A program made the position numbers and the translations under genes. Shown here in pieces: positions 25,381 through 35,055 of a stretch of 64,000 nt of DNA. The number at the start of each line of letters is the position of its first letter. Within the stretch, counting starts at the first letter, position 1. This DNA is from Janthinobacterium sp. ROICE36 (lineage in GTDB: Bacteria > Pseudomonadota > Gammaproteobacteria > Burkholderiales > Burkholderiaceae_D), in NCBI RefSeq assembly GCF_002869965.1, contig NZ_PEBS01000016.1, positions 28,081-92,080 on the forward strand, in the 5' to 3' direction. The notes under the pieces are model-generated. The model did not search any database. It had not been told where the DNA came from and saw nothing but the letters and a program-made list of their open reading frames with translations.

Positions 25381-27749
25381 CAGCGACCTGCCCCGGCGCT
25401 GGCAGCTGCTGCTGCGCAACGCAGCGGTCCGATCACGGGCAAACCGCCCGCCGCCGGTCGCGCATAGGCAAAACGCAGCGTGCATGCGCCGTCGCCCTCG
25501 CCGACTTGCAACTGATTCTGCTCCAGCAGATCGTCGACGAAAATGATGCCGTCAAATCCCACCACCGTCTGCTTGCCGCTTTGTACGTGCAGCACGGGCA
25601 AGCCTGTGGCCAGCGGCTTGCCCTGCGCATCCTGGACGATGATGGTGGCCGCGCTGTAGCGCTCGATGGGAAAGGCCGCCAGCACGCCCGCCAGCTGTTG
25701 CGGTACGACATTGATATTCGTCACGGGGACGCGCGCATCCACGTCGAGTTCCTCCGTGGCGATGCTGATCTGGTTATTGCCATAGGGATTCAAATTCGGC
25801 ACGAGCAGATAGCCGCCGCTGCCCGTCACGCCGATCTGGCGGTTCTCATGCAACACGGGAATATTGTCCACGCCGCCAGTGGACACCAGCGCAAAGCCGT
25901 TGCCCACCTGGCGCGCCGCCTCGACATGGCCATCCATCAGCACCAGCGCACCAGCGGCGCCCAGCGAGGAAGCATTGCCCATGCTGCTGCTTTGCGTGCG
26001 CGCGCTGAGACGGCCGTCATTGCCCAGGTATTCCAGTTGCGCCTGCCGGTAGGCGGCGCCGCCCGCCGTGCCCGCCTGCAAGCCCCAGCCAAAGCCGCCG
26101 CCAAAGTCCGCCGCGCGCTGCGCGCTGATGCTGCGGCCGCTCTCGCCGTTTTGCCGGTTGCTGTTCGTGCTGATGGCCAGATTGTTGTCAAAGGCCATGC
26201 TCAAGCCCATATAAAACCCCCGCTTCTCGCGTTGCCGCAAGTCCTGGAACAGGCTGGCGTTGAAGAACAGGCCGTGAAACAGGGTGGCCGAAATGCCCAC
26301 CGTGGCCAGCTTCGACGGTGGCGCGCCGGGCGTGCGATAACTGATATAGCTGCTGCTGATGCTGCTTCCTGCCGGCAAAGGCAGGCTGACGGTGAAGCGG
26401 TCCGCCGCGCGCACCACGGCACTGCCATCGCGCGAGGCCAGGTCGCCAAAACCGGCGCTGGCGCGCACACTTTGCACATCGATGCTGAAGCGCGGTCCCA
26501 TGTACTGGTAACCGCCGCCCAGTTGCGCGCCGCGGTACTGGCCCCCACTGGCCGACAGCGAACCGCTCAGCACGCCCGCCTGGCCCAGCCGCAGCAGCGC
26601 GCCCGCCCCCGCCTGATACAGGCCGCCGGCCAGTTCCACATGGCCTTCGAGGGTGAAGTTGTCGCTGACGCCATGGCGGCCGGAAGCGCTGGCAACGAGC
26701 TGGCGCTCATAGCCGAACAGACGGCGGCCATAGTCGCGCCGCACGGCACCCGCCTCGACCGAGTAATCGCTCAAGCCGCTGGCCAGCATGCGCGTATCGA
26801 CATACAGGGGCAGCACGGTCGTCACGCTACGCCCCAGCGCATCGCGCGTGATGAGAGTGGCTTGCCCGGCGCCATTCATGCCAGCCACCTGGTTCAGCAC
26901 AAATGGACCGCTGGGCACGCTGGCAGCATATTGCTGCACCCCATTGACGTACAGGCTCAGCGACGAAGGCACCAGCGCCGTGCCATCGACGGAAGCGACG
27001 GGAAACGTCAGCAGGTCGGGGCGCAGCTGGAAATTCTTGCGCCACTGCATACCGCCGACGCGCACGGCGCGGCTCCAGCTGAGCGAGGAGGAAATCAGGT
27101 CGCCCACTTGCCACATTTGCAGGGTCTCGGGGTCGGCATGGCTCCAGAAGGTGTCGAAACGCATGTACTTGCGCTGGTCCCCGCCCAGGTTCACGGTGCC
27201 GGTATTGCTGAAAACGCCGCTGTCATTGAAATAACGCACATCGTTGAAGATGGCGGCGCGCCGCGTTTGCCCCAGTTCCGCATAAGCTTCGTAATTGAGG
27301 ACGGCGCCAGGCGTGACCCGCGATGGAGGCGTCTGCGCCGCCGTGCGCGCGCTGATGCGGTATGGCGAGCGCAAGTCGTCCGCCACCTGCAGCGACACGC
27401 TCTGGCGCGCCGCATCATAGTCATAGCTGAGTCCGGGAATCGCATCGAGCGCCACGTCGGCCTGAGCGGGTGCACCCAGGCGCGCCGGGTCCAGCCCAAG
27501 CTGTTGCAAGTTCGCTACACTGCTGCGCAAGACCTTACCCACCTGGGTAAAACGCAAGATCAGCCCGCTTGATACAGCATTCACGCTTACCTCCAGATAC
27601 AGTTCATTCGCTGCCATCGGATCGCCGGGCAAGCTGGCCGGTCCCGGGTCGGCGCCCGTCACGGCGGCCGATCCATCGGCCCTGGCCAGTGATGCCACGG
27701 CCAGCAGCAGCAAGGTCCAGCAGGTCCGCCAGCTCAGTGCGCGTCTCAT
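25380..27749 (-). CDS. Outer-membrane fimbrial usher (Csu-like)
   Basis: A 789-residue usher with a signal peptide (ending LARA), an N-terminal chaperone-binding domain (about 35-140), a long 24-strand barrel region rich in aromatic and Gly residues with a central plug, and a C-terminal domain with PLATGLPVLHV and IIFVDDLLEQNQL. It forms the secretion pore for pilin-chaperone complexes. Its length, a little under 800, fits the archaic Csu class. Start follows the chaperone by 64 bases. Confidence 0.9.
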   Translation of the reverse strand: MRRALSWRTCWTLLLLAVASLARADGSAAVTGADPGPASLPGDPMAANELYLEVSVNAVSSGLILRFTQVGKVLRSSVANLQQLGLDPARLGAPAQADVALDAIPGLSYDYDAARQSVSLQVADDLRSPYRISARTAAQTPPSRVTPGAVLNYEAYAELGQTRRAAIFNDVRYFNDSGVFSNTGTVNLGGDQRKYMRFDTFWSHADPETLQMWQVGDLISSSLSWSRAVRVGGMQWRKNFQLRPDLLTFPVASVDGTALVPSSLSLYVNGVQQYAASVPSGPFVLNQVAGMNGAGQATLITRDALGRSVTTVLPLYVDTRMLASGLSDYSVEAGAVRRDYGRRLFGYERQLVASASGRHGVSDNFTLEGHVELAGGLYQAGAGALLRLGQAGVLSGSLSASGGQYRGAQLGGGYQYMGPRFSIDVQSVRASAGFGDLASRDGSAVVRAADRFTVSLPLPAGSSISSSYISYRTPGAPPSKLATVGISATLFHGLFFNASLFQDLRQREKRGFYMGLSMAFDNNLAISTNSNRQNGESGRSISAQRAADFGGGFGWGLQAGTAGGAAYRQAQLEYLGNDGRLSARTQSSSMGNASSLGAAGALVLMDGHVEAARQVGNGFALVSTGGVDNIPVLHENRQIGVTGSGGYLLVPNLNPYGNNQISIATEELDVDARVPVTNINVVPQQLAGVLAAFPIERYSAATIIVQDAQGKPLATGLPVLHVQSGKQTVVGFDGIIFVDDLLEQNQLQVGEGDGACTLRFAYARPAAGGLPVIGPLRCAAAAASAGAGR

Positions 27750-27813
27750 GGTTTAACCCGGTTGCGCCCATGCCGAAGGCGCGCGGCAAGCTCGCCCGCC
27801 CTGGCGGCCATGT

Positions 27814-28518
27814 TCAAGGTGTCGAATTCGTGGCAACGAGCGCCTTTGCATTCACATTCACCGCAATACTCAACGGCCCATCCAGTTCAGCCTCCCTGGC
27901 GACAGGCAGGCGCCATACGCGCATGCGTGCCGCCAGGACATAGCCAAACAGCCCCTTGCTGATGACAAACTCCTTGCCTGCCTGGTTCGTGAACGTCATC
28001 GCACCGATCTGCGCATGGCCGTTGCCGCTGTTCTTGATACGCAACATCCATTCACCCCGCTCGCGAAAGACGTGCCAGTCGAGCATTTCCCTGTCCTGCG
28101 CACCGGCCGGCAACACGAACACGGGCACCGAGTAGCGCAGGCGTATATCGACGCCGCTGCGGCCCAGTTCATCGTCGCGGCTGACCTCATCGATGAGCAC
28201 GCGATATGTCTTTTCCTGCGCGACAGGGCCGGCCTGGGCACGCACGAGGCGGATGGCCTGGCGGCTGTTGGCGGCGATTTCCACGATCGGCGGACTGGCC
28301 ACCAGTTCCTGCGTGGGTAGCAGTACTTCCTCGCCATCGCGCTGGTCCCACGCGAACACCCGCACCTGCCCATACATGGGCTGATCGCCCAGGTTTTGCA
28401 GGTTGATCCCGGCCGCGCTCTGTGCTGCGCGCAGGGTCAGCGTCACCGGCGAAATCTGCAGATTGGCGCCGTGCACGCCCGCCGCGCAGCAGGCCAGCAG
28501 CGCCAGCATGCTTTTCAT
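27814..28518 (-). CDS. Periplasmic fimbrial chaperone (Csu-like)
   Basis: A ~234-residue PapD-fold chaperone: a signal peptide (MKSMLALLACCAAGVHG), an N-terminal Ig domain with NLQISPVTLTL and ENSRQAIRLVR-like text (NSRQAIRLVRAQ), the EKTYRVLIDEV strand, and a second domain. It caps pilin subunits by strand donation and delivers them to the usher. ATG at 28518 starts the signal peptide, but no strong ribosome site is visible; GTG at 28542 is an alternative. Confidence 0.85.
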   Translation of the reverse strand: MKSMLALLACCAAGVHGANLQISPVTLTLRAAQSAAGINLQNLGDQPMYGQVRVFAWDQRDGEEVLLPTQELVASPPIVEIAANSRQAIRLVRAQAGPVAQEKTYRVLIDEVSRDDELGRSGVDIRLRYSVPVFVLPAGAQDREMLDWHVFRERGEWMLRIKNSGNGHAQIGAMTFTNQAGKEFVISKGLFGYVLAARMRVWRLPVAREAELDGPLSIAVNVNAKALVATNSTP

Positions 28519-28554
28519 CAGGGAAACAGAACCGGCCTTCACGCAGCGCCCGGC

Positions 28555-29085
28555 TTAAAAGTAAACGGTGGCCGTGATGGTCGACTTGTAGGTATCGGGC
28601 GCCGGGGTCGCTTGCGGCGGAATATTGCCGTACACCGTCATCGGCTGCGATGAGCCGTTGCCGGTGCCGCCGACGGTATTCGTTCCCTGCGTATCGCCCC
28701 ACAAGGTACTGCCGGCCGTCTGGTACAGATTGAATTGGACCGTCCCAAGATTGCCGCCGGTGCCGCTCAGGTAGCGCGTGGTGCCGGTCGAACCCGTGCC
28801 CGAGCCCGCCGTCAGGCCCACGTTATACGGGGTGGTATTGGTACAGGTCACACTCACGGTCGTATTGACGTTCACGGCAGTAGCCAGTACACCCTGACTT
28901 TGGCCAAAGTCGAGATTGGCCGCCGCAATGGTGCAATTGGCGATGATTTTCAGGGTGACATCAAAGGTTGCGGTGTTGCTGCCGTTCAGATACACGGCTG
29001 CGTCGGCGATGCCAGGCATGAGTGCCGCGCTGGCAACTGCGACGCTGGCAGCGACGATAAGGCGGGGGGACATAACTCGCAACAT
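28555..29085 (-). CDS. SCPU-domain major pilin (Csu-like)
   Basis: A 176-residue exported protein with one spore-coat-U domain: signal peptide ending ADA, then TFDVTLKIIANCTIAAANLDFG, a VTCTNTTPYNVGL block and the terminal strand YKSTITATVYF. It is the first gene of the pilus operon and the likely major shaft subunit. ATG at 29085 has a perfect AGGAGG 5 bases upstream; an in-frame extension to 29181 is unlikely. A small hairpin (29097-29111) lies right next to the ribosome site. Confidence 0.87.
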   Translation of the reverse strand: MLRVMSPRLIVAASVAVASAALMPGIADAAVYLNGSNTATFDVTLKIIANCTIAAANLDFGQSQGVLATAVNVNTTVSVTCTNTTPYNVGLTAGSGTGSTGTTRYLSGTGGNLGTVQFNLYQTAGSTLWGDTQGTNTVGGTGNGSSQPMTVYGNIPPQATPAPDTYKSTITATVYF

Positions 29086-29434
29086 GATACCTCCTGATGA
29101 TGGAACATCATTAATAAGCCCATCAATATGAAGGGCGTCGAAGATAGTCACGGTATTGCCGGCGTTTTTTGGGGCACGCAATCCACGACGACAAAATACA
29201 TGTGCCGAGAGTCAGGAACCCGGAGACTCCAGCACTTTTTACAGCATTGGCAAAACAGATTTTTTGGCAAGCGACATTGCTTGAAATCAATGCATGAGTG
29301 AATTATTGGCGATCTGGGAAATCCGCGCTTCTTCTGGCGGAGAAACCTCTTTTGAAACACGAGAAAAGCAGAAAAAAAATAAAAAGCGAGGCATAATAAG
29401 CTACAACTTGCTTTTTGGTTAAGTAATTCATGCC
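29086..29434. promoter_or_regulatory. Divergent intergenic region of pilus operon and regulator
   Basis: A 349-base gene-free, A+T-richer gap separates the pilin gene from the divergent receiver-AraC gene and must hold both promoters. ATGATG-gaa-CATCAT (29097-29111) forms a small hairpin beside the pilin ribosome site at 29090-29095. I see no tRNA, no clear riboswitch and no convincing operator repeat. Confidence 0.45.
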
Positions 29435-30241
29435 ATGCCATTGACCAGCGAAACCATCAAAAAAAACATCTTGATCGTGGACGATTCCGCGTTCGAGCAG
29501 CGCATGCTGATGGAACTGCTCAGCGAGCAGCCCTATCGTTTCAGCATCGCGTTCAATGGCTACCAGGGCTACCAGCTGGCATTGGCCACGCTTCCCGACC
29601 TGATCCGGCTCGACGTGCGCATGCCCGAGATGGATGGCTACACGGCATGCCGTTTGCTCAAGGCCAACCCCGAAACGGAACAGATACCCGTGATCTTTCT
29701 CAGTGGCGCCGATGCCGCCAAGGAACGCATCATGGGCTTGCAGGTGGGCGGGGTCGATTACATTTCAAAGCCGTTCACGCCGGAAGAACTGGCCGCGCGC
29801 ATGCATATCCATCTGGGTTTAATGCGTAAAAGCCACAGTACCTTGCCGGCAACGACGCCGATCAGGGACAAGCTGCAGCATCCCGACCAGGTGTTCGTCA
29901 ACGCGGTCAAACAACTCATCCTCGACAACCTGGGCAGCCTGCCCAACCTGTCAGACATCGCCCGCAGCGTGGGCACTTACCGTGAAAAGCTGACCTTGAT
30001 GTTCCGCGAGCAAACGGGCATGACCGTGTTTGCCTTCATCCGCGAAGCGCGCATCGCCCGCGGCGTGGAATTGCTGCAGCAGACGGATATCGACGTGCAG
30101 GACATCGCCCTGCTGATCGGCTTTCACAACGCGGGCAACTTCGCCACCGCCTTTCGCGAGCGCATGGGCGTCACGCCCAGCGCCTACCGCCAGCGCCTTC
30201 AGGAGCAGACAGGACAGCGGCAGGTGGCGGACGGGCATTAG
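29435..30241 (+). CDS. Receiver-AraC hybrid response regulator
   Basis: A 268-residue regulator. The receiver domain (about 8-125) has Asp16-Asp17, phospho-acceptor Asp60 (LDVRMPEMDG) and Lys112 (SKPFT). The C-terminal AraC-type double helix-turn-helix (about 165-258) has IARSVGTYREKLTLMF and DIALLIGFHNAGNFATAFRE. It is divergent from the pilus operon and is a natural candidate to control it, although no kinase gene lies beside it. The last codons overlap the broken receptor gene on the other strand by 4 bases. Confidence 0.88.
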   Translation: MPLTSETIKKNILIVDDSAFEQRMLMELLSEQPYRFSIAFNGYQGYQLALATLPDLIRLDVRMPEMDGYTACRLLKANPETEQIPVIFLSGADAAKERIMGLQVGGVDYISKPFTPEELAARMHIHLGLMRKSHSTLPATTPIRDKLQHPDQVFVNAVKQLILDNLGSLPNLSDIARSVGTYREKLTLMFREQTGMTVFAFIREARIARGVELLQQTDIDVQDIALLIGFHNAGNFATAFRERMGVTPSAYRQRLQEQTGQRQVADGH

Positions 30242-32394
30242 AACTTGTAGTTCAGCTTGAGCGACGCAAAGCGTCCACGCGGATCGGCCTGGGTAAAGTC
30301 AAAGCCGGTGGAGGCATAGTCCCAGGCGCCGGCCCTGGTTGCGGAACTGGCGGTACAAGGTCGTGATGCGTCCATCGGCACCGCGCGTGATCTGTTGCGG
30401 CGCCGTGTTTTCCTTTTCGAGTATGGTGGTGGCGCTGGCCGTGCCGATCACGCCATCTTGCTTGATGCGGTAGTAATCGAGGCCGATGCTCGAGTTGCTG
30501 GTGGGCGACACCACCACGCCCAGATTCAGGTTGTTCGAGCGCTCGGGACGCAGGTTCGGATTGGCGATGGTCATGACCGTCACACCGCGCGACTGGGTTG
30601 GCGTCAGGGGATCGCGGGCATCGATCACGCCGGTATAGCTGACGGCCGTGCTGTTGGTGATTTCCGGCAGCGACGGCGCACGGAAGGCGCGTGACACGGT
30701 GCCGCGCAGCAGCAACCATGGCGCCGCCTGATAGCGGGCACTGGTTTTGGGCGAAAACGCATTGCCAAAGTCGCTGTAATGGTCGGCGCGGCCCGCCACG
30801 TTGACGGACAGGTCTTTTACGACGGGCACATTGAATTCGGCAAACAGGGCCGACACATTGCGCGAGCCGTCGATGATATTGAGTGCGGGGCGCAATTCTG
30901 TACCCGACAGCACGGCCGTCGAGGTTTGCAAATCCATTTTCTCACGGCGCCATTGAAAGCCGGCGGCCAACCCCAGCGAACCAGCGGGCAGGTTCCAGAT
31001 ATCCTTGGCCGCCGAGAAGTCGAGCGTGTCGAGCGTCGATTCTGCCGGGCGCAGGGTCTACAGGCGCACCGCTTCGCTGTTTTGCGACTGGTCAAAGAAA
31101 TTGTAGCTGCCGTCGGCCAGCACTTTCTGGAAGGCGTAGCGGTTGACGAAGTTCTGCAGCGTTTCTTCCAGTTTGCTGCTGGAATGGGCGACGACCGTGT
31201 CCCAGTCCCAGCCCGCCCAGGTACCCTTGGCGCTGGCCAGCGCGCGGTAGAAGGTGACACGGTCCTGCTTCAGGCGCGGCCCCAGGTCGAACAGGGTGGC
31301 TGTGAACGGCAAGGGTGTCGTGCCCGGATTGTTCGGATGGCCCACGGGCAGCACCACGGGGATGGTGTCGAGCAGCTTGCTGCTGTTGTTCCACACGCGC
31401 GTGGCGTTATTCACCGTCAGTGGCGCGCTGAAGGTCTGGTCGGCGCGGGAATAACTGCGCAGCAAGTCGACATAGTCTTCCGTCCGCGCAGCGAAGAATG
31501 GATGCGCTGGATCCCCGGGATCAGCGTTTTATATGGCGCCGGATTGTAGGCCAGCACCTGGCCACTGCGATCAGGATTGATATCCTTGTACGGCACCAGT
31601 TGCAGCGGGCCGCGCGCGCCGCCGAGGGTCTGGGTAGGATCGTTGCCGGCATAATTCGTGGCGGTCCAGCCCAGGCTGCCGCGCTGCTGCTGGCGGTAAT
31701 CGGCATCGCGCAGCCATGCCACGTCGCTTTGCTGCAGCTTGTCGCGCTGCTGCGCGTCAACTGAGAAGACCACGCTGTAGCCATCTTCCTCGAGCTTGCC
31801 GAAACCCGTTTGCAGCGCCGCGCTCTTTTCATGCTGGCCCGTGCCTTGCGTCGAGCCGCCCCATTGCGCCGTGATGTCCGTGCCCGTGAATTGCTTGTAC
31901 AGGATGATGTTGACCACGCCCGCCACGGCGTCCGAGCCATACACGGACGAGGCGCCATCCTTGAGCACTTCGATGCGCTGCACGGCCGCCATCGGCAGGC
32001 TGTTCAGGTCGACAAAGGTTTCCTGCAGGTTTTGCGCCGTCGCATAGCTGGCCACGCGCTTGCCATTGACGAGGATCAGGGTATTTTTCTGGCCGATGCC
32101 GCGCAGCGACAGGCCCGAGGTGCCGGCCGAGAAACTGCCCGTATATTGTTCGTTGTAGCTGTTGCCGCTGTTGGCGGAGATGGCGCGCAGCACATCCGAG
32201 ACGCTGGTCTTGCCGCTGGCTTTCAATTCCTTGGCCGTGATGACTTGCACCGCGCTGGCGCCCTCCTTTTCGCTGACGCGGATATTCGATCCGGTGACGT
32301 TGACGCGCAGCATGTCGTCCTCGGCATGGGCGATGGTGGAGACGGCGGGAAAGGCGGCGGCAATGGCAAGACTGATGGCGAGTGGTTTGAACAT
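30238..32394 (-). pseudogene. Broken TonB-dependent receptor
   Basis: The 5' part (32394 to about 31500) encodes a signal peptide and a full plug domain (NVTGSNIRVSEKEG, LRGIGQKNTLILVNGKR). The frame then shifts near 31500, continues as barrel sequence to an in-frame TAG at 31058-31060, resumes in the same frame, and shifts again near 30330, where NQG jumps to WDYASTGFDFTQADPRG and the C-terminal NYKF with its terminal Phe. Several hundred bases of barrel seem deleted at that last junction. ATG and ribosome site (GAGGAAACC) are intact. It would have taken up a siderophore or other large ligand; it cannot make a working receptor. Confidence 0.85.
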
Positions 32395-32724
32395 GGTTTC
32401 CTCTTATTGGGATTGCAGCCTTTTTCAGATAAAAAAGGTCGAGCAGGGGCACGCGGACCGGGTGGGTCTACGGGCAAAACGACGACGGGGGTAGGAAGGA
32501 ATTACGGGATGCGTGGACGGGCACGCACCGGCATCGACTGCGCCATGCATTGCATGGTCAGCTGGTGCGGGGCGGCATAAAAACAGGCAAAAAGGCTAAA
32601 ACGCAACATAAAAGACACCGGTAAGCGGGGAAAGGCCACTATATCTCGGCGTCTTTATGGCGCGAACGAATTAAAAATTGATTGTATATACGATTTGAAT
32701 CTAAGGACTTGGCGTTTGGCAATG
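32395..32724. other. Gene-free region upstream of the broken receptor
   Basis: About 330 bases without a supportable gene between the receptor remnant and pnuC. It holds the old receptor promoter and the 3' flank of pnuC. An A+T-rich stretch (about 32665-32700) stands out; no hairpin with a T-run and no RNA gene were found. Confidence 0.4.
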
Positions 32725-33300
32725 TCAGGCGTCGACGACCGCCGCGCGGCGTGCCTGCACGCCCCACCAGTACCAGGAAATCAGGGCATTGACCCAGTAA
32801 GCGGCATACAGCACGGCCGTCAGGTGCAGGCCGCGGCTGTAGTAGAGCGGCACGGCCACGGTATTGACCAGCAGCCAGAAGGCCCAGGTTTCGATGCGCC
32901 GGTTCATCAGCAAGAATTGCGCGATGATGCTAAATACCAACACTGCCGAATCGATGAAAGGCGCGTAGGCATTCGTAAAGCGGTGCAGCAGCATGCCGTA
33001 GATGGCCACGGAGGCGATGCCGGCTGGCACCACCCAGGCCAGGCTGCGCCAGCCCGTGCGCGTGATCGGCAACGGTTTGCCGCCGGCGCCACGCCGCCAT
33101 TGCAGCCAGCCGATGACGCAGGTGACGATGAAAAACAGCTGCAGCATCACGTCGGCATACAGATTAACCTGGAAAAACAGCACAGCAAACAGCACGCAGC
33201 CGATGATGCCGATCCACCAGGAATGAATATTATTGCGTCCGGCCAAGATGATGGAGGCAGTCATCAGCACATTGGCGGCGATCTCGAGCGGGGGAGTCAA
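32725..33300 (-). CDS. pnuC: PnuC-type nicotinamide riboside transporter
   Basis: A ~191-residue membrane protein with about seven hydrophobic segments and PnuC blocks (WWIGIIGCVLFAVLFF, YADVMLQLFF, GWLQWRRG, IETWAFWLLVN, YYSRGLHLTA). It brings in nicotinamide riboside for NAD synthesis by facilitated diffusion. I place the start at TTG (33300) because GGAAG lies 6 bases upstream; GTG at 33339 in the same frame would add 13 residues and has no ribosome site. No NadR-like kinase is beside it. Confidence 0.85.
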   Translation of the reverse strand: MTPPLEIAANVLMTASIILAGRNNIHSWWIGIIGCVLFAVLFFQVNLYADVMLQLFFIVTCVIGWLQWRRGAGGKPLPITRTGWRSLAWVVPAGIASVAIYGMLLHRFTNAYAPFIDSAVLVFSIIAQFLLMNRRIETWAFWLLVNTVAVPLYYSRGLHLTAVLYAAYWVNALISWYWWGVQARRAAVVDA

Positions 33301-33521
33301 GTGGTCTTCCTTTGCGGGGCAGTGGTGGCACCGCGCCACTATAGCCGATTACACCACCCGGTGTTCGCCACGCCGGAGGCGAAACCAGGGGAGAAAGCGG
33401 CAAAAAATGCGCAAACATCGAGGAAATGCGAACCAGGCCGGCCTTCAGCGGCAACAGCCCTTGACTTCCGTGGCCATTCTGGCAAATTGAATATCAAGTT
33501 GAAACTCCAGGAAGCCCCCTT

Positions 33522-34283
33522 ATGCGCATGCGCCATCTCCTTTTTGCGGCATTGCTCGGCGTATCGGCACTGCCCGCCCAGGCCTGCCGCATGACGATGG
33601 CGCTGGAACAGTGGCCGCCGTATCTCTACCGCGATGCCCAGGGCCGCTATACGGGCCTGGACTTGGAACTGCTGCGCGCCATTTTCAAGGAAGCGCGCTG
33701 CACCTTGCTGACCGCGCCGGAACTGCCCACGGCGCGGCGCCAGCTGCTGTTCCAGAAAGGCGGACTGGACCTGATGCCCGCCGCCTCCGACACCTCGGAG
33801 CGCCATGCGTATGCGCGTTTCAGCGTGAGCTACCGCGACGAAACCGTGGGCATCTTCGGCAAGGCCGGCACGCCCGCCATGCAGCGCCATATCGGCAGCT
33901 TCGGCCAGCTGGCGCGCGGCAAGTCGACCTTGCTGGCGCCCAAAGTGGGCTGGTATGGCGCGCAGTACGCGGCGGCCCGGCCGGCGCTGGAAAAGGCCGG
34001 GCGACTGAATACCTTCGGCAGCTTCCGGCAGGGCATCCGCATGCTCGACGCGGGCCGCGCCGACCTGCTGCTGGGCGACGTGCTGGCCGTACGCCACGAA
34101 GCGCGCCTGCAGGGCGTCGCCTTGCACACCCTGCCCTTCCTGGTCCTGCGCGCCCCCGTGCACCTGATGCTCAATGCGCGCACGACCAGCGCCGCCGACC
34201 TGGCGCGCCTGAACGCCGCCATCACGCACCTGGAAGAGCGCGGCGTGCTGGCGGCGATACGCGCCCGCTACGATGCGCCGTAA
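33522..34283 (+). CDS. Family 3 solute-binding protein
   Basis: A 253-residue periplasmic binding protein: signal peptide ending AQA, then a mature start (CRMTMALEQWPPYLYRD) and the DLELLRAIFKEA and FSVSYRDETVGIFGK blocks of the bacterial family 3 amino-acid-binding proteins. ABC permease and ATPase genes are not nearby, so it may feed a distant transporter or act as a sensor partner. AGGAAG lies 9 bases before the ATG. Confidence 0.82.
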   Translation: MRMRHLLFAALLGVSALPAQACRMTMALEQWPPYLYRDAQGRYTGLDLELLRAIFKEARCTLLTAPELPTARRQLLFQKGGLDLMPAASDTSERHAYARFSVSYRDETVGIFGKAGTPAMQRHIGSFGQLARGKSTLLAPKVGWYGAQYAAARPALEKAGRLNTFGSFRQGIRMLDAGRADLLLGDVLAVRHEARLQGVALHTLPFLVLRAPVHLMLNARTTSAADLARLNAAITHLEERGVLAAIRARYDAP

Positions 34284-34288
34284 GGTGA

Positions 34289-34990
34289 TCAGCCCTTGCT
34301 GGCCGCTTCCAGAATTTCCAGCTTCGTCTCGCGGCCATTCTTTTGCACGCCCTGTGCCTTGTCGTAGCTTTCGATCAGCGCGCGGTACGGCGGCACGATA
34401 TGGTCCGTCATGATGGCGGCGAATTCCATCGCATCGGCGCGGTTCCAGGTGCTCATCACTTCAGCCAGCACCGCATACGTATCGATCGGCACAGCGCCCG
34501 CCTGCGTCACGCGCGCCATGGTGATGTCAGTGGCCATCTTCGACCAGTTGCCCGAGGCGTCGATGATGGCAAACACCTTGTAGCCGGCCGCCAGCGCGCT
34601 GATGGTAGGAAAAGCCATGCACACGCTGGTGAGCGTGCCGGCGATCAGCAGGGTCTTGCGGCCCGTCTTTTCGATGGCTTCGACCCAGGCCGGATTGTCC
34701 CAGGCATTGATCTGGCCCGTGCGCGGGATGTAAACGGCATCCGGGTTGAAATGGTGGATTTCCGGGATCAAGGGGCCGTTCGGGCCGTCGGGCACGGAAG
34801 CGGTGGTAAAAGTCGGCATGTTGGCCAGGCGCGACAGCTTGGCCAGCGCCGTGACGTGGCCGCGCAGCACGTGCTGCTCGATGTCGCGCACCAGCTGGAA
34901 CAAGCCGCTCTGGTGGTCGATCAGCAGCATGACGGCGTCGTCGGGATCGATCATCGGTGGCAAACCTTGGAAGTTGGCGGGGGTGCTCAT
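34289..34990 (-). CDS. Isochorismatase-fold hydrolase (YcaC-like)
   Basis: A 233-residue cysteine hydrolase of the YcaC group, with Asp25 (LLIDHQSG), a basic residue at Arg90 ([11 protein letters not shown]) and nucleophile Cys124 (LTSVCMAFP). Substrates of YcaC proteins are not established. The start at 34990 has AGGAG 8 bases upstream. It follows the pirin gene by 65 bases in the same direction, a pairing often seen under a divergent LysR regulator. Confidence 0.87.
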   Translation of the reverse strand: MSTPANFQGLPPMIDPDDAVMLLIDHQSGLFQLVRDIEQHVLRGHVTALAKLSRLANMPTFTTASVPDGPNGPLIPEIHHFNPDAVYIPRTGQINAWDNPAWVEAIEKTGRKTLLIAGTLTSVCMAFPTISALAAGYKVFAIIDASGNWSKMATDITMARVTQAGAVPIDTYAVLAEVMSTWNRADAMEFAAIMTDHIVPPYRALIESYDKAQGVQKNGRETKLEILEAASKG

Positions 34991-35055
34991 GGTGGTCTCC
35001 TGAAAAACCATGCCGCGGGATGCGGCACAGGTACTACACAAATTCACTGCACAAA

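Noticed and set aside
25506..27572. 688-codon open frame opposite the usher
   Set aside because: Mirror frame of a recognised usher; no motif or start signal.
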